NCBI GenBank assembly: GCA_014871385.1
Contig: CM026423.1
Location: 14,406,858-14,470,857 of the forward strand
From: Ceratodon purpureus
Taxonomy: Eukaryota > Streptophyta > Bryopsida > Pseudoditrichales > Ditrichaceae
Direction: 5' to 3'
Length of the DNA: 64,000 bases
The notes under the pieces were generated by a model. It worked only from the letters and a program-made list of their open reading frames with translations. It was not told the origin of the DNA and made no database searches. Every line of letters begins with the position of its first letter. Positions within the stretch are counted from its first letter, which is position 1. Of this stretch, positions 10,093 through 22,500 are shown one piece after another. Made by a program: the position numbers and the translations under genes.

Positions 10093-10847
10093 CTGAATGA
10101 GAGGCATCCTAGTACTTGTTGCCAGCAGGGTTGTAAGTAGTGCTTTCTCTTCTTCGAGCTGCAGTATCGGAGTTGTTATGCTATTTTCTTTCAGGGCATG
10201 TACAGTTCCTGCCATCAAAAGTCCTTCAGCTGGACGGTTTGCGATGCGAGTATGTGCGGCACGTGAGCCATGCTATTAGTGTTGTTTTACTTACTATAGC
10301 CACATTCATTAAATTGGCCGCCACACTATTCAAATAAAGAGAGAAAATGAACTGAAATTAGAGAATTTGAGTGGCCAATATAATCAAGATTGCCAATTCA
10401 ATCATTATGGCGTTTACTGTTCTGTTGTGTCTGGATAAGTATGTGTGGGATAAAAATCTCATGGATAGTTTTGTGAATTCGTTACTGTGATACACAAAGT
10501 AGTCAACATATTTGCTGTGTATCTGCTAGGGACCTGGTTTATACTCGACACCAAGTTTGTATGTCGAGTGTTCTGTTTAATCAGAATCTGCAAAGTAGTT
10601 TGTGTACACTCGAGCCCAATTTACGCCAAACGAGAAGGAATGGAGAATTTTGAGTGGTAGATAGACATGGTACTAAGCCTTTAAGTATACACCGAGAAAA
10701 ACGTGGTTTGCAGCTCATGTATTTTCTCTTTTTGTCCTTTCTTGAGATAAAACTATGAAGTTGAGAATGAGATTAAAACAGTGTCTTCCTGAGTCCAGAG
10801 CACTTATTATTGTTATTTGCATTTCTATGAGCTCTGACCCTTCTCTT
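10093..10847. other. 3' flank of the orphan gene; nothing recognised
   Basis: Probable 3' UTR followed by ordinary AT-rich intergenic sequence. Short frames at 10097-10337 have no motif. 'atgtcgagtgttctg' (10561-) and 'tactcgacaccaagtttgt' (10542-) hint at a small local inverted repeat. Confidence 0.4.
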
Positions 10848-11910
10848 TTAACCCCTACAGCATTTGGCCATAAAATCCCAAATTTTGCCTCAATTCTGCC
10901 CTGTTTTAGTTCAAGGCAGAATTATGCAAATTCAAACGTATTTTAAAGAATCTAACCGTAGGATCTAGTACCTAAATTGTACATGTATGTGTACACAAAA
11001 TTGTAGATTGTAACTTCTCGCCGTTTGGAAGATCATAAGGTTTGAACTTGAGAGAAAAGTTTTTTTTGGTACTGCCCGGCAGAGACAGCCACCCTTCGGA
11101 GAGTGAAACAGCCAATTTTTTGTGATCGTGTGGTTAGAGGCTCTTCAGTTTTGGATTCTACAGTGAGTTGAGAGTATGCTCAAAAAATTTGAAGACAATA
11201 CAATACACAAAAGCATTAGAAAACCGCATTTCCAGTGACGGGAGTCAAATGAAATGCATATACACTGGCTCTTTTTCCAGACTACAAAAGCCTATGAAGG
11301 TCATGTATTTTTTGAAATCCGAACAATGTATACATGCATTTGTATGGAAAAGAAATTGTAGAGGAAAAAAATTCAAAAAATAAAAAAATCCAAAATAGAT
11401 ATGAATTTTACAGCATATACTCTGGTTTAGAAGGAGAAAATGGTGAAGGAAAAATGGGTGACGAAGCTGTTTGAAATTTTTTATAAAACTTGGAACTTTG
11501 ACTAAATATACCTCAAGATCCTTGCGGTCAAACTTTACAAAACTTGATGCGCAAGCTAATTGGATGACTTTGAACAAGATCCTACGGTTGGATTTTTCAA
11601 AATCAAGTTTTATAAAAAATTGTGAAACGATTTCAGAAAGGATCATTTGGAAGTCAGTGTAGAGTGTCACAGATTTGGTACACCGCTTTAAACCTGCCCG
11701 AGCTACCTTGAATTTGTTTTTTGATCTTTAAACACAAATTATTTCTTATGTACGGGCCCGATGAAAGTAAAATTTGGTCTTGTTAGAAAGATGTGACAAT
11801 TTCCCATGATGTGCCAAAGTTACAACCCATCCGGTAAAATTTGACTCATAGGGAGCCTGACCGGACCCAAAATCATACCAAAACTGTTGAGTTGATGCTT
11901 TAGGGGTTAA
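10848..11910. mobile_element. TTAA-flanked, non-autonomous DNA transposon (piggyBac-like ends), copy 2
   Basis: TTAA at 10848-10851 and 11907-11910 flanks 1055 bp. The left end reads CCCCTACAGCATTTGG; the right end, reverse-complemented, reads CCCCTAAAGCATCAAC, so 11 of the first 12 bases agree. A subterminal pair of inverted motifs lies inside: 'tctaaccgtaggatct' near 10950 and 'agatcctacggttgga' near 11578. No transposase is present. Its right part matches the left part of the third copy at 15058 in opposite orientation, which shows a mobile family rather than a chance TTAA pair. Confidence 0.6.
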
Positions 11911-14900
11911 GTCTACAAAACATTGGGACATAATTTTCTTATGGTACTTTTGTTTCAAGGATGATATCCTACTCACAATAATTTTTATCCAAAAACAAGT
12001 TCCCATTCGTGAATGTGGATAGGAGCTGAAGCTTCTTCCTGATAATTATCTATATAAGGCTTTAGTATCACATTCTTGTGACAATGGTGATAACATTGAA
12101 TTGTGTTAATAGAAGATGTTTTGGAATGATTAAAAAACACTCTATTATGTGCATAAATATTTGATGAAATAAAGGAACATATGCATTGTAGAATTACTTC
12201 ATTCTGTTATCTACAGAAAACTCTTGGGAGGAGGGGGCAGAGGGAATCCAGTTCAATTGAGTTCAACTTAGTTAGTTGAGATTTTTAACTCTCAGTTAGG
12301 CAGCAGAGACAGTCTATCAGTTGAAAATTTTTCAATTGTTCGCCACATATGAGAGCCAGTTGAAAACAAATTGACGGATGAGAATCCATAATACATCATT
12401 GTACATTTATACCTTTTACTCATAATTTTTTTTTATTGCAATTATTTGTTAGTATATGAATATGTGCCATCTTGTTTTTAATTAAATGTGTAATTGAATA
12501 CATTATTTGAAAGCCATATTCAAATAGATAAGAATTTACTATTTATAAACTGGCATATAATTAAATATTTTGAAATATAATGATATGTTTTAAAACAAGT
12601 TAGATTGATTTTTTTTTTTTTTTTTAAAACATAATATTTTGATATATAAATTAATCTATTTTTTTGTAAATTCATATCTTTTAAAGAAAAAAATTACTTT
12701 TTCATAAATTGCATATAGATAACAATACTATGTTGAACAATTACAAAGTTTAGTATATGAAAGTTTTTTATGATGTACTAGCCAGTAACCATTTGTCTAC
12801 AAATATCACTCATCCCACTTGAATATTAAAGTACTGCATTACATCTGGATGATACATTGTTAGAATTGTTCCAAACTCTGAAGACAACTAATCTTGCTTG
12901 AAAAATAAAAATAATCTTAGATGGTTAGTAAGTCATTCAAAGGTTTATATAATAACATAATAGTGTTATTCAATAATAAATTTAAACAACAATATATAAT
13001 TTAATACTATTCTCTACCACAAAAAGTTATCATATATTATAACTTCCAAAGCTTACTGTCTAGTTTTTTCCATCATTTATTTCTTTCTATTTGTAACCAA
13101 TGATTTGTTGTTCCATTTGTAAGATATATTCATTGGTCAAAATATTAATTCTTAAGATAATTTAATCCCTAAAGGACAAGCTTCCACATTTGGGTTTTTT
13201 TAGAATTTGGGCATGTACATGTGGACTCAATTTAAGATAAGTTTGTTGAAACTTTTTGTGAATGTTTGCCGTAACAAAGACTTTGAGGGAATCTAATTCT
13301 TTTTCCACTTAGAAATTTCACAAAATAATTATGAAATTTAAAGTGGAATTTTGTGTTCAGTGGAAAATTTGGGTAGCCATGCTAAATAAATCATTACCTT
13401 TGACATTTTTCTATAAGACTTTATGTTCACATCTTTGATTTCTAGGGGAAAAAAAAACTTCTCTACCCCTAAGGGGGGGTGGGTGGGCGGGACATCCCTT
13501 TACAGGGCAGCTTTTATCACCTTCCTCGTGCCAAATCTCATTCTCAATCAGCCAATTTTCAATTCAAACCTAATCAAATTTGTACACTCTCTTGTGATTC
13601 CAAATTACCGGTATAGATACATAGTGCTTTACACCAAAGAATTCTCAATCAATTCACTACTTACAAATAGTAGTGTATGATAAAACAATCCATATAGTAA
13701 AGAAAAATTTGTCTTAAAACTGACAATACAAGATCAAACACAAAATAGTTTGAGTTTCTAGAAATCTTCTCATCCCTTGAATGTTGGTGTAGTAAAGTAA
13801 GAAAAATCCAGAGGTAAAGGACCAACCAAAACACAACCATAAACACAACCAAAACCACAGTTAGGACTATGTTTGTAGACAAAGTGTCAACAGCCCTTTA
13901 CAGCTTCTTATTGCACTCACAAGAAAAATCAAACCCTACATCAAATATACAAATCAAAGGGAGAGATGAAAGAGTCTAATTGCAAACATAAATTAGAGGA
14001 CCCGATTAGTAGTTCCACTAGACTCAGCCATGTTGCACTTTGCTTCAGATCCACACCACCATATACCAAAACTTCACAAGCTCTAAAAATCTCTCACACA
14101 CATGTAGCAAACTAGAATTACTTTCAAAGCAGACAAGTAAACATATGCAAATGGCAAAGAAACTCCCATGGTTTTATACCCTCAAAGAAGTCTCTACAGA
14201 TTCACTTGTTTGTTATATGGACGGGAACAACCTCGCTAGTCCAATCATCTCTGATCCTTAGATGAAGGTTAACCTAGATCAGAAGGTCATAAATAAGTAA
14301 CTTGCTAGAGTAAAGTTCAAGCTTGTAGTAAGCTCCAAGTAAAGTAAGCCCCAAGTAAAGTAAGCTTCAAGTTTGGAGTAACTACCAATAAGCCATGTGT
14401 AAGGGAGGTGGATAGGTTTCACTAATTTACACCTTATTCAGCATATCATGCCATAATAAAGTGACTATGTAATTGCTTGCAAAGTTTTACAAGTAATGTG
14501 CAAATTTACTTTGCAAGCCTACATAATTGAAGAGTGCAACTTCTGTCTGAATCATTGTAATAAAAACCTTATTTAGAAAATAAATTCTAAATTTAATACG
14601 GGTATGAGATCTTCCCAATATTTAATAAATAAAATTAAAAATTAAAAAAAAATTAAAAAAAAAAAAAAACTTCCTCCAGGTTAAAATGCTCATATCACAC
14701 AAATTACAGCTGTGGGCAATGTACCAAAAAAACTTCTTCTCTTTATAAAGTTAGAATTTTTTTTTCCATTAACGTTTTTTCTTTTTTATACTAAAAGATT
14801 GAACAACAATATTTACTTTGACCGTTTGGATTGAAATATTATAAAATAATGAAACATCTAGGACAGAAATAAGAATTAGCATACTTATGTATTCAACTTG

Positions 14901-15057
14901 AGAAAAATATTGTTTTCAACATGCTACACATATCTTTTGTGCTTAATTTTTTTATATAATTTTAGCTAATTGAGTTGTCTTTGTCATGCACCAAAACCCT
15001 CAAAATCTATGATGCAAAAAGTCTAAGAAAAAATAAATTAAAGTGTGTCACCCTAGT
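11911..15057. other. AT-rich intergenic stretch
   Basis: No gene supported. The frames 13423-13680 (+), 13661-13882 (-) and 14040-14261 (+) have no recognisable motifs. A small tandem array of 'caagtaaagtaagc' units lies at about 14310-14375. Around 13440-13520 there is a short GC-richer patch. The rest is low-complexity A/T. Confidence 0.4.
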
Positions 15058-15342
15058 TTAACTTCTAAAGCATTAGCTCAACAAAAAGGGGTTGATTTAG
15101 GGTCCGGTCACGTTCCCTATATGTCAATTTTTACACACTGTAATTTTGGCACAGTGTAGACAATTATCATATTTTTCCAACAAGACCATTCATGCTTCAA
15201 AATTCCTCATACTTTAAAAGATATTTGCAGTTTGAAGACACTATTAGGGTATGCTGAAATATGCCCAAAACTGCAGTATATACTCAAAATCTACCTAAAA
15301 TTATCTAAATCACAAAATTAACTTCAAAGATTCACCAAAAAT

Positions 15343-15432
<90 letters not shown>

Positions 15433-15985
15433 CATTTTTATTTATTTTTATTTATTTTTTTGAAAATTTATTCTTTGTATATGTAAATAAATTTTGAAGG
15501 CATGATCTCACTGCTCGGATTTACAATCCAATATTTCTCCATATGCCTTTTATACTATCACAGACAAGCCTTTGTTTTTGAATTTCAACATACCTCCATG
15601 TGAAAAATCAAGCATTTCTTTACGTTTTATAGGTCGTATGAGGGAATAAAGTGCATAGACATATCCTTAACCCACTGAGGAATAAGAATTTGAAGAACCT
15701 CACATCAAATTAACTTTCCAAATTTGGATTTTGGATTAAGAAACACTTAAAACTCATTATGCAAGAAGGAAGAATTTTTTTTTTTGAACTTAGAACATTA
15801 TGATCTCACAAACGATAAGGAGTTTGAATCTAAGATTTAGGGTACGTATACATGCATGTACAAGTAAGGTACTGTATCCTATGGTTGTTCCGCCCAAAAT
15901 ACATCAAAACTTGAAGACTTACATCTTGTATTGAAAGAGTCTAATTTTGAGGCTTTTTGGCACTTTTGAAGCCTTTCAACTTTAG
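15058..15985. mobile_element. Diverged third copy of the TTAA-element family, inverted relative to copy 2
   Basis: From TTAA at 15058-15061 the sequence reads 'cttctaaagcattagctcaac', close to the reverse complement of the right end of copy 2 ('cccctaaagcatcaactcaac'). It continues with shared 'gggtccggtca', 'tccctat', 'tttggcaca' and 'aacaagacca'. At 15800-15890 it matches the reverse complement of copy 2's left part ('ttatgatct', 'caaacg', 'catgtacaa', 'aggtact', 'atcctatggtt'). The right terminus is eroded, so the end given is approximate. A long (AT)n tract has expanded inside it. Confidence 0.55.
15345..15430. repeat. (AT)n microsatellite, about 43 units
   Basis: An uninterrupted AT dinucleotide run of about 86 bp, inside the diverged TTAA-family copy. 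It can form a cruciform and is likely hypervariable; its length may also be unreliable in assembly. Confidence 0.97.
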
Positions 15986-16957
15986 AATTTAAAATCTTGT
16001 CAAAAATTTTTGTTTTTAATTTTCAATTGCTACAATCTTTTAATCTGTACTGTTGATTAAACTGAAATGTTTTGAAGTATCTACTAAAATAATCTAGCTG
16101 AAGATTTTACAGGTAGGGAGGAAAGTAATGATGTTTTAGTCATTCATGCTTTTTACAATAGAAATGGAAATTTTAGAGGTGTTTTTTAGAGAAACACAGT
16201 CAAGGAACTGTAGGTGTTAATACATAGCTAAAATTTTAAATACGTATATATTTATTTTTATAAAATAGATAAGAATTATATAAGTGAAAAGTAATAATGT
16301 CAAAGCAAACACTTCAATACTTTAAAATAATAAATTCTATTTGTGTTTTATATTTGAATAATAAGGTCTAGATAATCGAAAATGATTGAAATTATTGTAA
16401 GTAAATTATACCATAAATATTTTTGAATATCCAAATAAAAGGTCATTTTTCACTTATAACCATAGGTTTTGTTAGTCTACAACGTGCTCGATTGTTTTTA
16501 GAATCCTTGACCACATAAAATCAGAAATTACAACATTTGAAGTAAGGTGTTTTTGTCCATCTTTTCATTTGGATTTACATTCACAAGGTCACTTCATTTT
16601 AATTCCTTACTGAGTGAAATATTTGCAACTCTTTACCATCACAATTCAGTTGAAGTTAAGTACTTGTGTACTAAAATTTTAGATGTAATAGACGTGTGTA
16701 GCTTATTCAACGAAAACCTTGCAGCCGAAGGAGGGCAAAACCATACCATATGCATTTATTTTTTTAAACTAAATATACTATTAAATCTCAAATTCAAATG
16801 GTTAACATGCAGATCATTGTTTGTTCATGAAGTAGTCAAAAAGAAAAAAGTCTTAAAATTTTTATGTGTAAAAGTGTGGAAGAATAGCATTTGTACACTA
16901 TGTGCCAAAGATCAATTCTTCTTGTTAAAATAATATGTTTGCATCACAAAATGGTTT

Positions 16958-17001
<44 letters not shown>

Positions 17002-18788
17002 AATCTCAAAAATGACTATATGATTTTGGGGGAGAGCACAAAAAAGCGGACCATAAAGTGCAAAATGTGATCACAAAGAAGTGAATATAAAGTGTGCTGT
17101 TTTTTATAGCTCAAAGCTGATTTTGAGCATTTTGGTGTACTTTTTGAGCATTTTAGTCACTTTCTAGGGTGTCACAAGGTATCTTGCACGTATCTTCATA
17201 AAAAGAACATCATCAATTGAAACTAAATTTGACCACTAGTTCTAAATCATGAAAATGAATTTTTCAACGTCTTAATTTCTTCATTTGGTGTATTCTGTTG
17301 TCTATAAAGGATGTTTTTTTGAATTTAAAAAATAATGTTTGGTGAAAATAATCGCACAAAAAGTACTGCAGAAGTGACCCTCTTAAAAAACATCCTTGCG
17401 ATACTTTTGGAACCCTAAACCAATTAATGAGTATATGAATTTACTATTTTGAAATACCTCTTAAACATATAGAGGGTACTACTTAATCAAAAGTGCTTTT
17501 TTGATAGTTTTTGATTCTTTTATAGTCACTTTTTCAAATGACTGCATTCACTTTGCTTGGATTTAAAACCTTCATACAATAACTTTAAGGTGTCTACTTT
17601 GCACAAAACTTTTTCAAGTTGTAGAAAAACAAGTTGAGAATCCATATTAGCAAAAATATTTAACTTCAATTACATCTTTCCATCACTTTTGTGCAATTTT
17701 TGCAAAAGGGCTGAAATTGACAAATAGCTAAGTACTTTTTTGGTCCACTTTATTGTGCTTCCTCCTTTTATTGTATCAAATCTCAAGGGTAGTAGAGGGA
17801 TAACCATATGAATTACTCTAAAATTGAAAGAGAAATCATTGGTTAGCCTAATGTTGTGTTCAGCCAAAATAAGGTTATATGTGCATTACACAGGTCAACC
17901 AAAATTAGAAAAAATATCGTGGCTTAGAGGTTACACCCTATAACATATCACAAGTCCAAACCTTTTTAGAAAAAAAGAAATTAATTTAAATTCGACTGAA
18001 AATTGAGCTGCTTAGACTTAACCATCATGAATTGGGACACTTTCCGGACAACAAACATCATGAATTTCTACACCCTAATCAATAATCATCCTTTTTGATC
18101 CAGCCAAATGTCACCAGATTGCACCCAAATTTATATATATTTTTAAAAATATTGCTACATTTCATATATTTTTTTTTCCTTATCAAACATCTTTTTGTTA
18201 TTTGAATGAGAAATAGTTATATAGATAAAGATATGAGAATGAAGACGTTACTTGGTTGGATTTGAAAAAAAAAAAAACAAAAATTTGTAAATGAAAAGTA
18301 TCGTTCATCTCAAAACATGCTATACTAATTTTTAATTTTCTAATATGGCTTTTGTTAGAAAATAAAAACTAGTAGTGACCATATTCCAAAATTTACGTCT
18401 TGTTAATTTCAATGTTTTTTCAGTCGTAGTACTTAAAACATTTATATTCTTTTTGTAAAGACTTTAATATTATATTGAGTAACAATATTATTACAATTTA
18501 CATCTAAGTTCACAATATAGAATGAGAATTTGAATTACAATGAAATTAAGTTAAAATACTATCTTTCTATATCATAGTTCACATGTATGTGTAGCAATTG
18601 TACATCCATCTGAAGAAAGTTTAAACCTGGTCTGTATACATTAAGGTAGCAGTATTAGAACCTGACAAAATTGGTGCATTTTTGCTAGAGAATAAGAACC
18701 AAAAAAGTTCAATTTTTTTGGAGTTCTATTGATTTTTTATGAATTTTCAAAGATTGAATAACTGCTAATGAGAATCACCACCGGTTAG
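15986..18788. other. AT-rich intergenic stretch with a 42-nt poly-T
   Basis: No gene supported. The frame 16547-16933 (+) lacks motifs or splice support. A pure T run occupies about 16959-17000. The stretch ends at the chromovirus target site. Confidence 0.4.
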
Positions 18789-18793
18789 CAACA
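18789..18793. repeat. Target-site duplication, left copy (caaca)
   Basis: The five bases before the left LTR are identical to the five bases after the right LTR at 24900-24904, as expected for Ty3/gypsy integration. Confidence 0.93.
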
Positions 18794-19577
18794 TGTAAGG
18801 TAACTTACATTGATAGATGGATGAATGAAATCTTCTAATCACATTGGACAATGTGTAAGCAGAGGATGAAAGGAGTCAGACAACTCCCAGTTGAGAATGG
18901 ATGGACCGGAGTCAGACAACTCCAGATTGAGAACATGTGCACTGGAGTTAGACAGCTCTATATTTAGTGCATTGGAGTTAGACCACTCCAAGATTGAGAA
19001 CATGTGTACAAAAGTTAGACAACTCAAGATGAGGTACACTAGAATTAGACTACTGATAGTAGTGAATTAGCTTTACTCTAAATATAGGAGTAAAGATAGT
19101 GGTGAATTATCTTTACTCTAGATATAGGAGTAAAGATCTAGAAGAGTCTCTGAGTTAAAGAGATAGAAGGATCTAGAATGATCTATGGATTATCTTTACT
19201 CCAGATATAGGAGTAAAGAAGATGGAAAGATCTAGAAGAGTCTCTAAGTTGAAGAGATAGAAGAACCTAGAAGGATTTGTGGATTACCTTTACTCCAGAT
19301 ATAGGAGTAAAGGAGATAGAATGATCTATGAATAGGCTAGACTCTGGGACATAGCCTAAGATAGACTGTAGTTCCTTTTGGGAAGGAACTCATATATAAA
19401 GGCTCGGGGGTGAGATGGTGAGACACTTCTCTGGTGATTACTTCTCTATGGTTGGGTGGTGAGCCTTCAGTCAATATATTTTGATCTTTGTAGTTCTATT
19501 GAGTTTTTATCTTTCCCTTGTCTTATTTGTCTTTTTGTTTGAGAGTTGGTGGCAAACCTGTTGAGAGGTTTGTTACA
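18794..19577 (+). repeat. 5' LTR of the chromovirus
   Basis: TG...CA termini. It contains an array of palindromic GGAGTTAGACAACTCC-like units (about 18870-19055) and four hairpins with CTTTACTC/GAGTAAAG arms (about 19071-19312). A TATA-like 'catatataaagg' is present at about 19390 with 'gagacacttctctgg' downstream, the likely promoter and transcript start zone. Confidence 0.97.
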
Positions 19578-19578
19578 A

Positions 19579-19591
19579 TTGGTATCAGAGC
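19579..19591 (+). promoter_or_regulatory. Primer-binding site (initiator tRNA-Met)
   Basis: TTGGTATCAGAGC directly after the 5' LTR is the standard plant LTR-retrotransposon sequence complementary to the 3' end of initiator tRNA-Met. Confidence 0.93.
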
Positions 19592-19594
19592 AGT

Positions 19595-22500
19595 ATGGAT
19601 CCTCTGCAGGGTTTGGAAGGGAGAGTTGATCCTCTTGCGGGTTTGGAAGAGAGGATTATGAGAGGAGTGATGGGAGCCATGAGGGAAATTTTGGATTCTG
19701 TTCAATCTGGAGCTCATCCTCTTCCTAGAGGGGATTCTGTACAATCTGGAGCTCCACCTCTCCCCAGAGGTGTTCGTTCAGACACTCCTCGCCCTCCTTC
19801 ATCTTTGCCTGTTAGGTCAAGAGAGATAGAGTCTGTTGCAACGTCTACGTTGAGGGGTCCTGGTCCTAGAAGAGTTGATGTTTTGAAGGACTTGAGGAAG
19901 TATCCTTTCAAGCCTTCTTTTGGAGGAAGGAACTGCAAACCGGAGGAGGTCAAGTCTTTTATTTCCATGCTGGAGGACTTCTTCACTTCAGATTACCAAG
20001 ATGATGACAAGATCAAGGCTATGGTGATTTGTCTTCAAGACAAAGCTCGTGTGTGGTATGATAATTTGAAGAACGACCGGGAGAATCGCGGACTTCAACC
20101 TCTGTCAAATTGGAGCACTTTCAAGCACTTGTTTCTTCAAGAATTCCTTCCTGGGAATTATGGAGAAGACATGCGCCAAGGGCTCTATGACTTGAAACAG
20201 GGAAGTTTGTCTGTAACCCAATACAAGTCAAAGTTTGATTTACATATTGTCTATTTTCCCAATTGGGGTGAAAGTGATAGGGTTGAGTTCTTTCTTCGTA
20301 ACTTAAAGGATTCAATTAGATTTAAAGTCAATGCATATCATCCAAGGACTCTAGATGATGCTTATGGTTTGGCTTTGAACTTTGAGAGGGAAGTTAATAG
20401 CAAGATAGAGAAGAACAAGAGTCTGTTGGGAAAGAGGTCCTCTGAGTTCAATCGGTCTAATAACTTTAAGTCTTCAAAGTTCTCTCAAGGTTCTAATCCC
20501 TCTCAAGGTTCCAAGTTCAACCGAGGACAGAGGGGTGCCATGTTGAGCAAAGAAGAGCAGGAGGAGCATGTGAAGAAAGGTCTTTGCTTTAGGTGTCATA
20601 AGCCTGGACATCGAAGCTTTGAGTGTCCATCATCCAAAAAGAAGACAGCTGCTTTGGAGGTGGAGCAAGGAGATGAAGATACATCTGATGGAGAGCCAAG
20701 CAAGGATGTTGTCCCAACTGTCTCAACTGCTATTATGAACATGGAAGTGGAGCAAGATCCAACGGTGCTCCAAATCAAAGGATTTCTGAACTCTTCCTTC
20801 TCTTCTATGATTCTTATTGATTCTGGTAGCACTCACAATATGATATCAACTTCATTTGCTCACAAGATAGGACTTCCCCTAGTTCCTATCAAACCTTGCT
20901 CAGTTTTGTTACCAAACAACCAAACTAGTTCCATCACTCACCGCATGTTGAAGGTTCCTGTGAACATTCAAGGTGTAGATACTGAGGTGGACTTTGAAGT
21001 TTGGAATGGAGCACGATATGAGGTGATATTGGGGATGGCGTGGCTGAAGCAAGTGGACGCATGGATTGCATGCAAGGAGGGAGCAGTCCATGGAAAGCTT
21101 CACAACGGGGAATCTTTCACCATAAGAGGTAAGAGATCTTCACCAAGGGTCCCTATGCTTTCTCATTTACAAATGAAACAATGTATTAGGAAAAACCACG
21201 AAGTATTTCTAATACATGTGAGTGAAGTTGAGGATGAAAGTAAGGATAACAAAAGAATGAATGAATTCTTGGATGAATTTAAAGATATATTTCCTGAAGA
21301 GTTGACGGAATTGCCACCTAGGAGAGATGTTGATCACGCTATAGATTTAATTGTTGATGCCGCTCCTATTGCTAGGGCACCCTATCGTCATTCTCTAACT
21401 CAAAATGTTGAGTTGGAGAATCAATTGAAAGATTTGTTGAACAAAGGTTACATTAGACCTAGCAAATCACCTTGGGGTGCCCCGGTCCTCTTTGTTAAGA
21501 AGAAAGATGGATCATTAAGATTATGTGTGGATTATCGTGGTCTTAATAAACTCACTGTCAAGAATAGGTTTCCGTTGCCCCGTGTTGATGATATTTTTGA
21601 TCACTTACATGGATCAAAAATATTTTCCAAGATAGATTTGAAGAGTGGTTATCATCAAATTCGAATTAAAGAGTCTGACATTCCGAAAACAGGCTTCAGA
21701 TCGCGTTTAGGTCATTACGAGTATGTTGTAATGCCTTTTGAACTGACAAATGCTCCTGCTACGTTTATGACTTTGATGAATTCCTTATTTCGTGATCTTT
21801 TGGGTAAATTTGTGTTAGTATTTATGGATGATATTCTTGTATATTCTAAAAATGTAGAAGAACATAAGAAACATCTTAAACAAGTTTTTGAAATTCTGAG
21901 AGCGAATAAGTTATATGCTAAACTAAGTAAGTGTGATTTCTTTACCTCTCGTATTGAATTTCTTGGTCACATCGTTTCTGATGAGGGAATCTCAGTAGAT
22001 CCTAGGAAGGTCAAGGTAGTTGCTGAGTGGCCAATACCAAAAGACAAGAGTGAAGTGAGAAGTTTCCTAGGTCTTGCAAGCTATTATAGAAGATTTGTCA
22101 AAGGATTTTCTAAAATAGCTGCTCCTATGACCAATTTGTTGAAAGGAAAGGGTAATCAAATAGATTGGACTGCTGAGTGTGACTTGAGTTTTCAGACTTT
22201 GAAGTCAGTATTAACCCAAACTCCTGTTTTGACTATTATGGATCCCTTGAAAGGAAACATAATATTGTGTACCGACGCTAGCGATTTAGCTATTGGTGCA
22301 GTTTTAATGCAAGATAGAAAGATAGTTGCATATGAATCTCGTAAATTGAATTCCGCTGAGTTAAATTATCCAGTACACGAGAAGGAACTACTTGCAGTCA
22401 TTCATTCTTTGAAGGTTTGGAGGCATTATTTACTAGGAGTAAGGTTTAAGATAGAAACCGATCACCAGTCTTTGAAATATTTATCAACCCAATCGAATTT

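Noticed and set aside
13423-14261. Short frames between 13.4 and 14.3 kb as small genes
   Set aside because: Low-complexity, no homology motif, lengths expected by chance in this composition.
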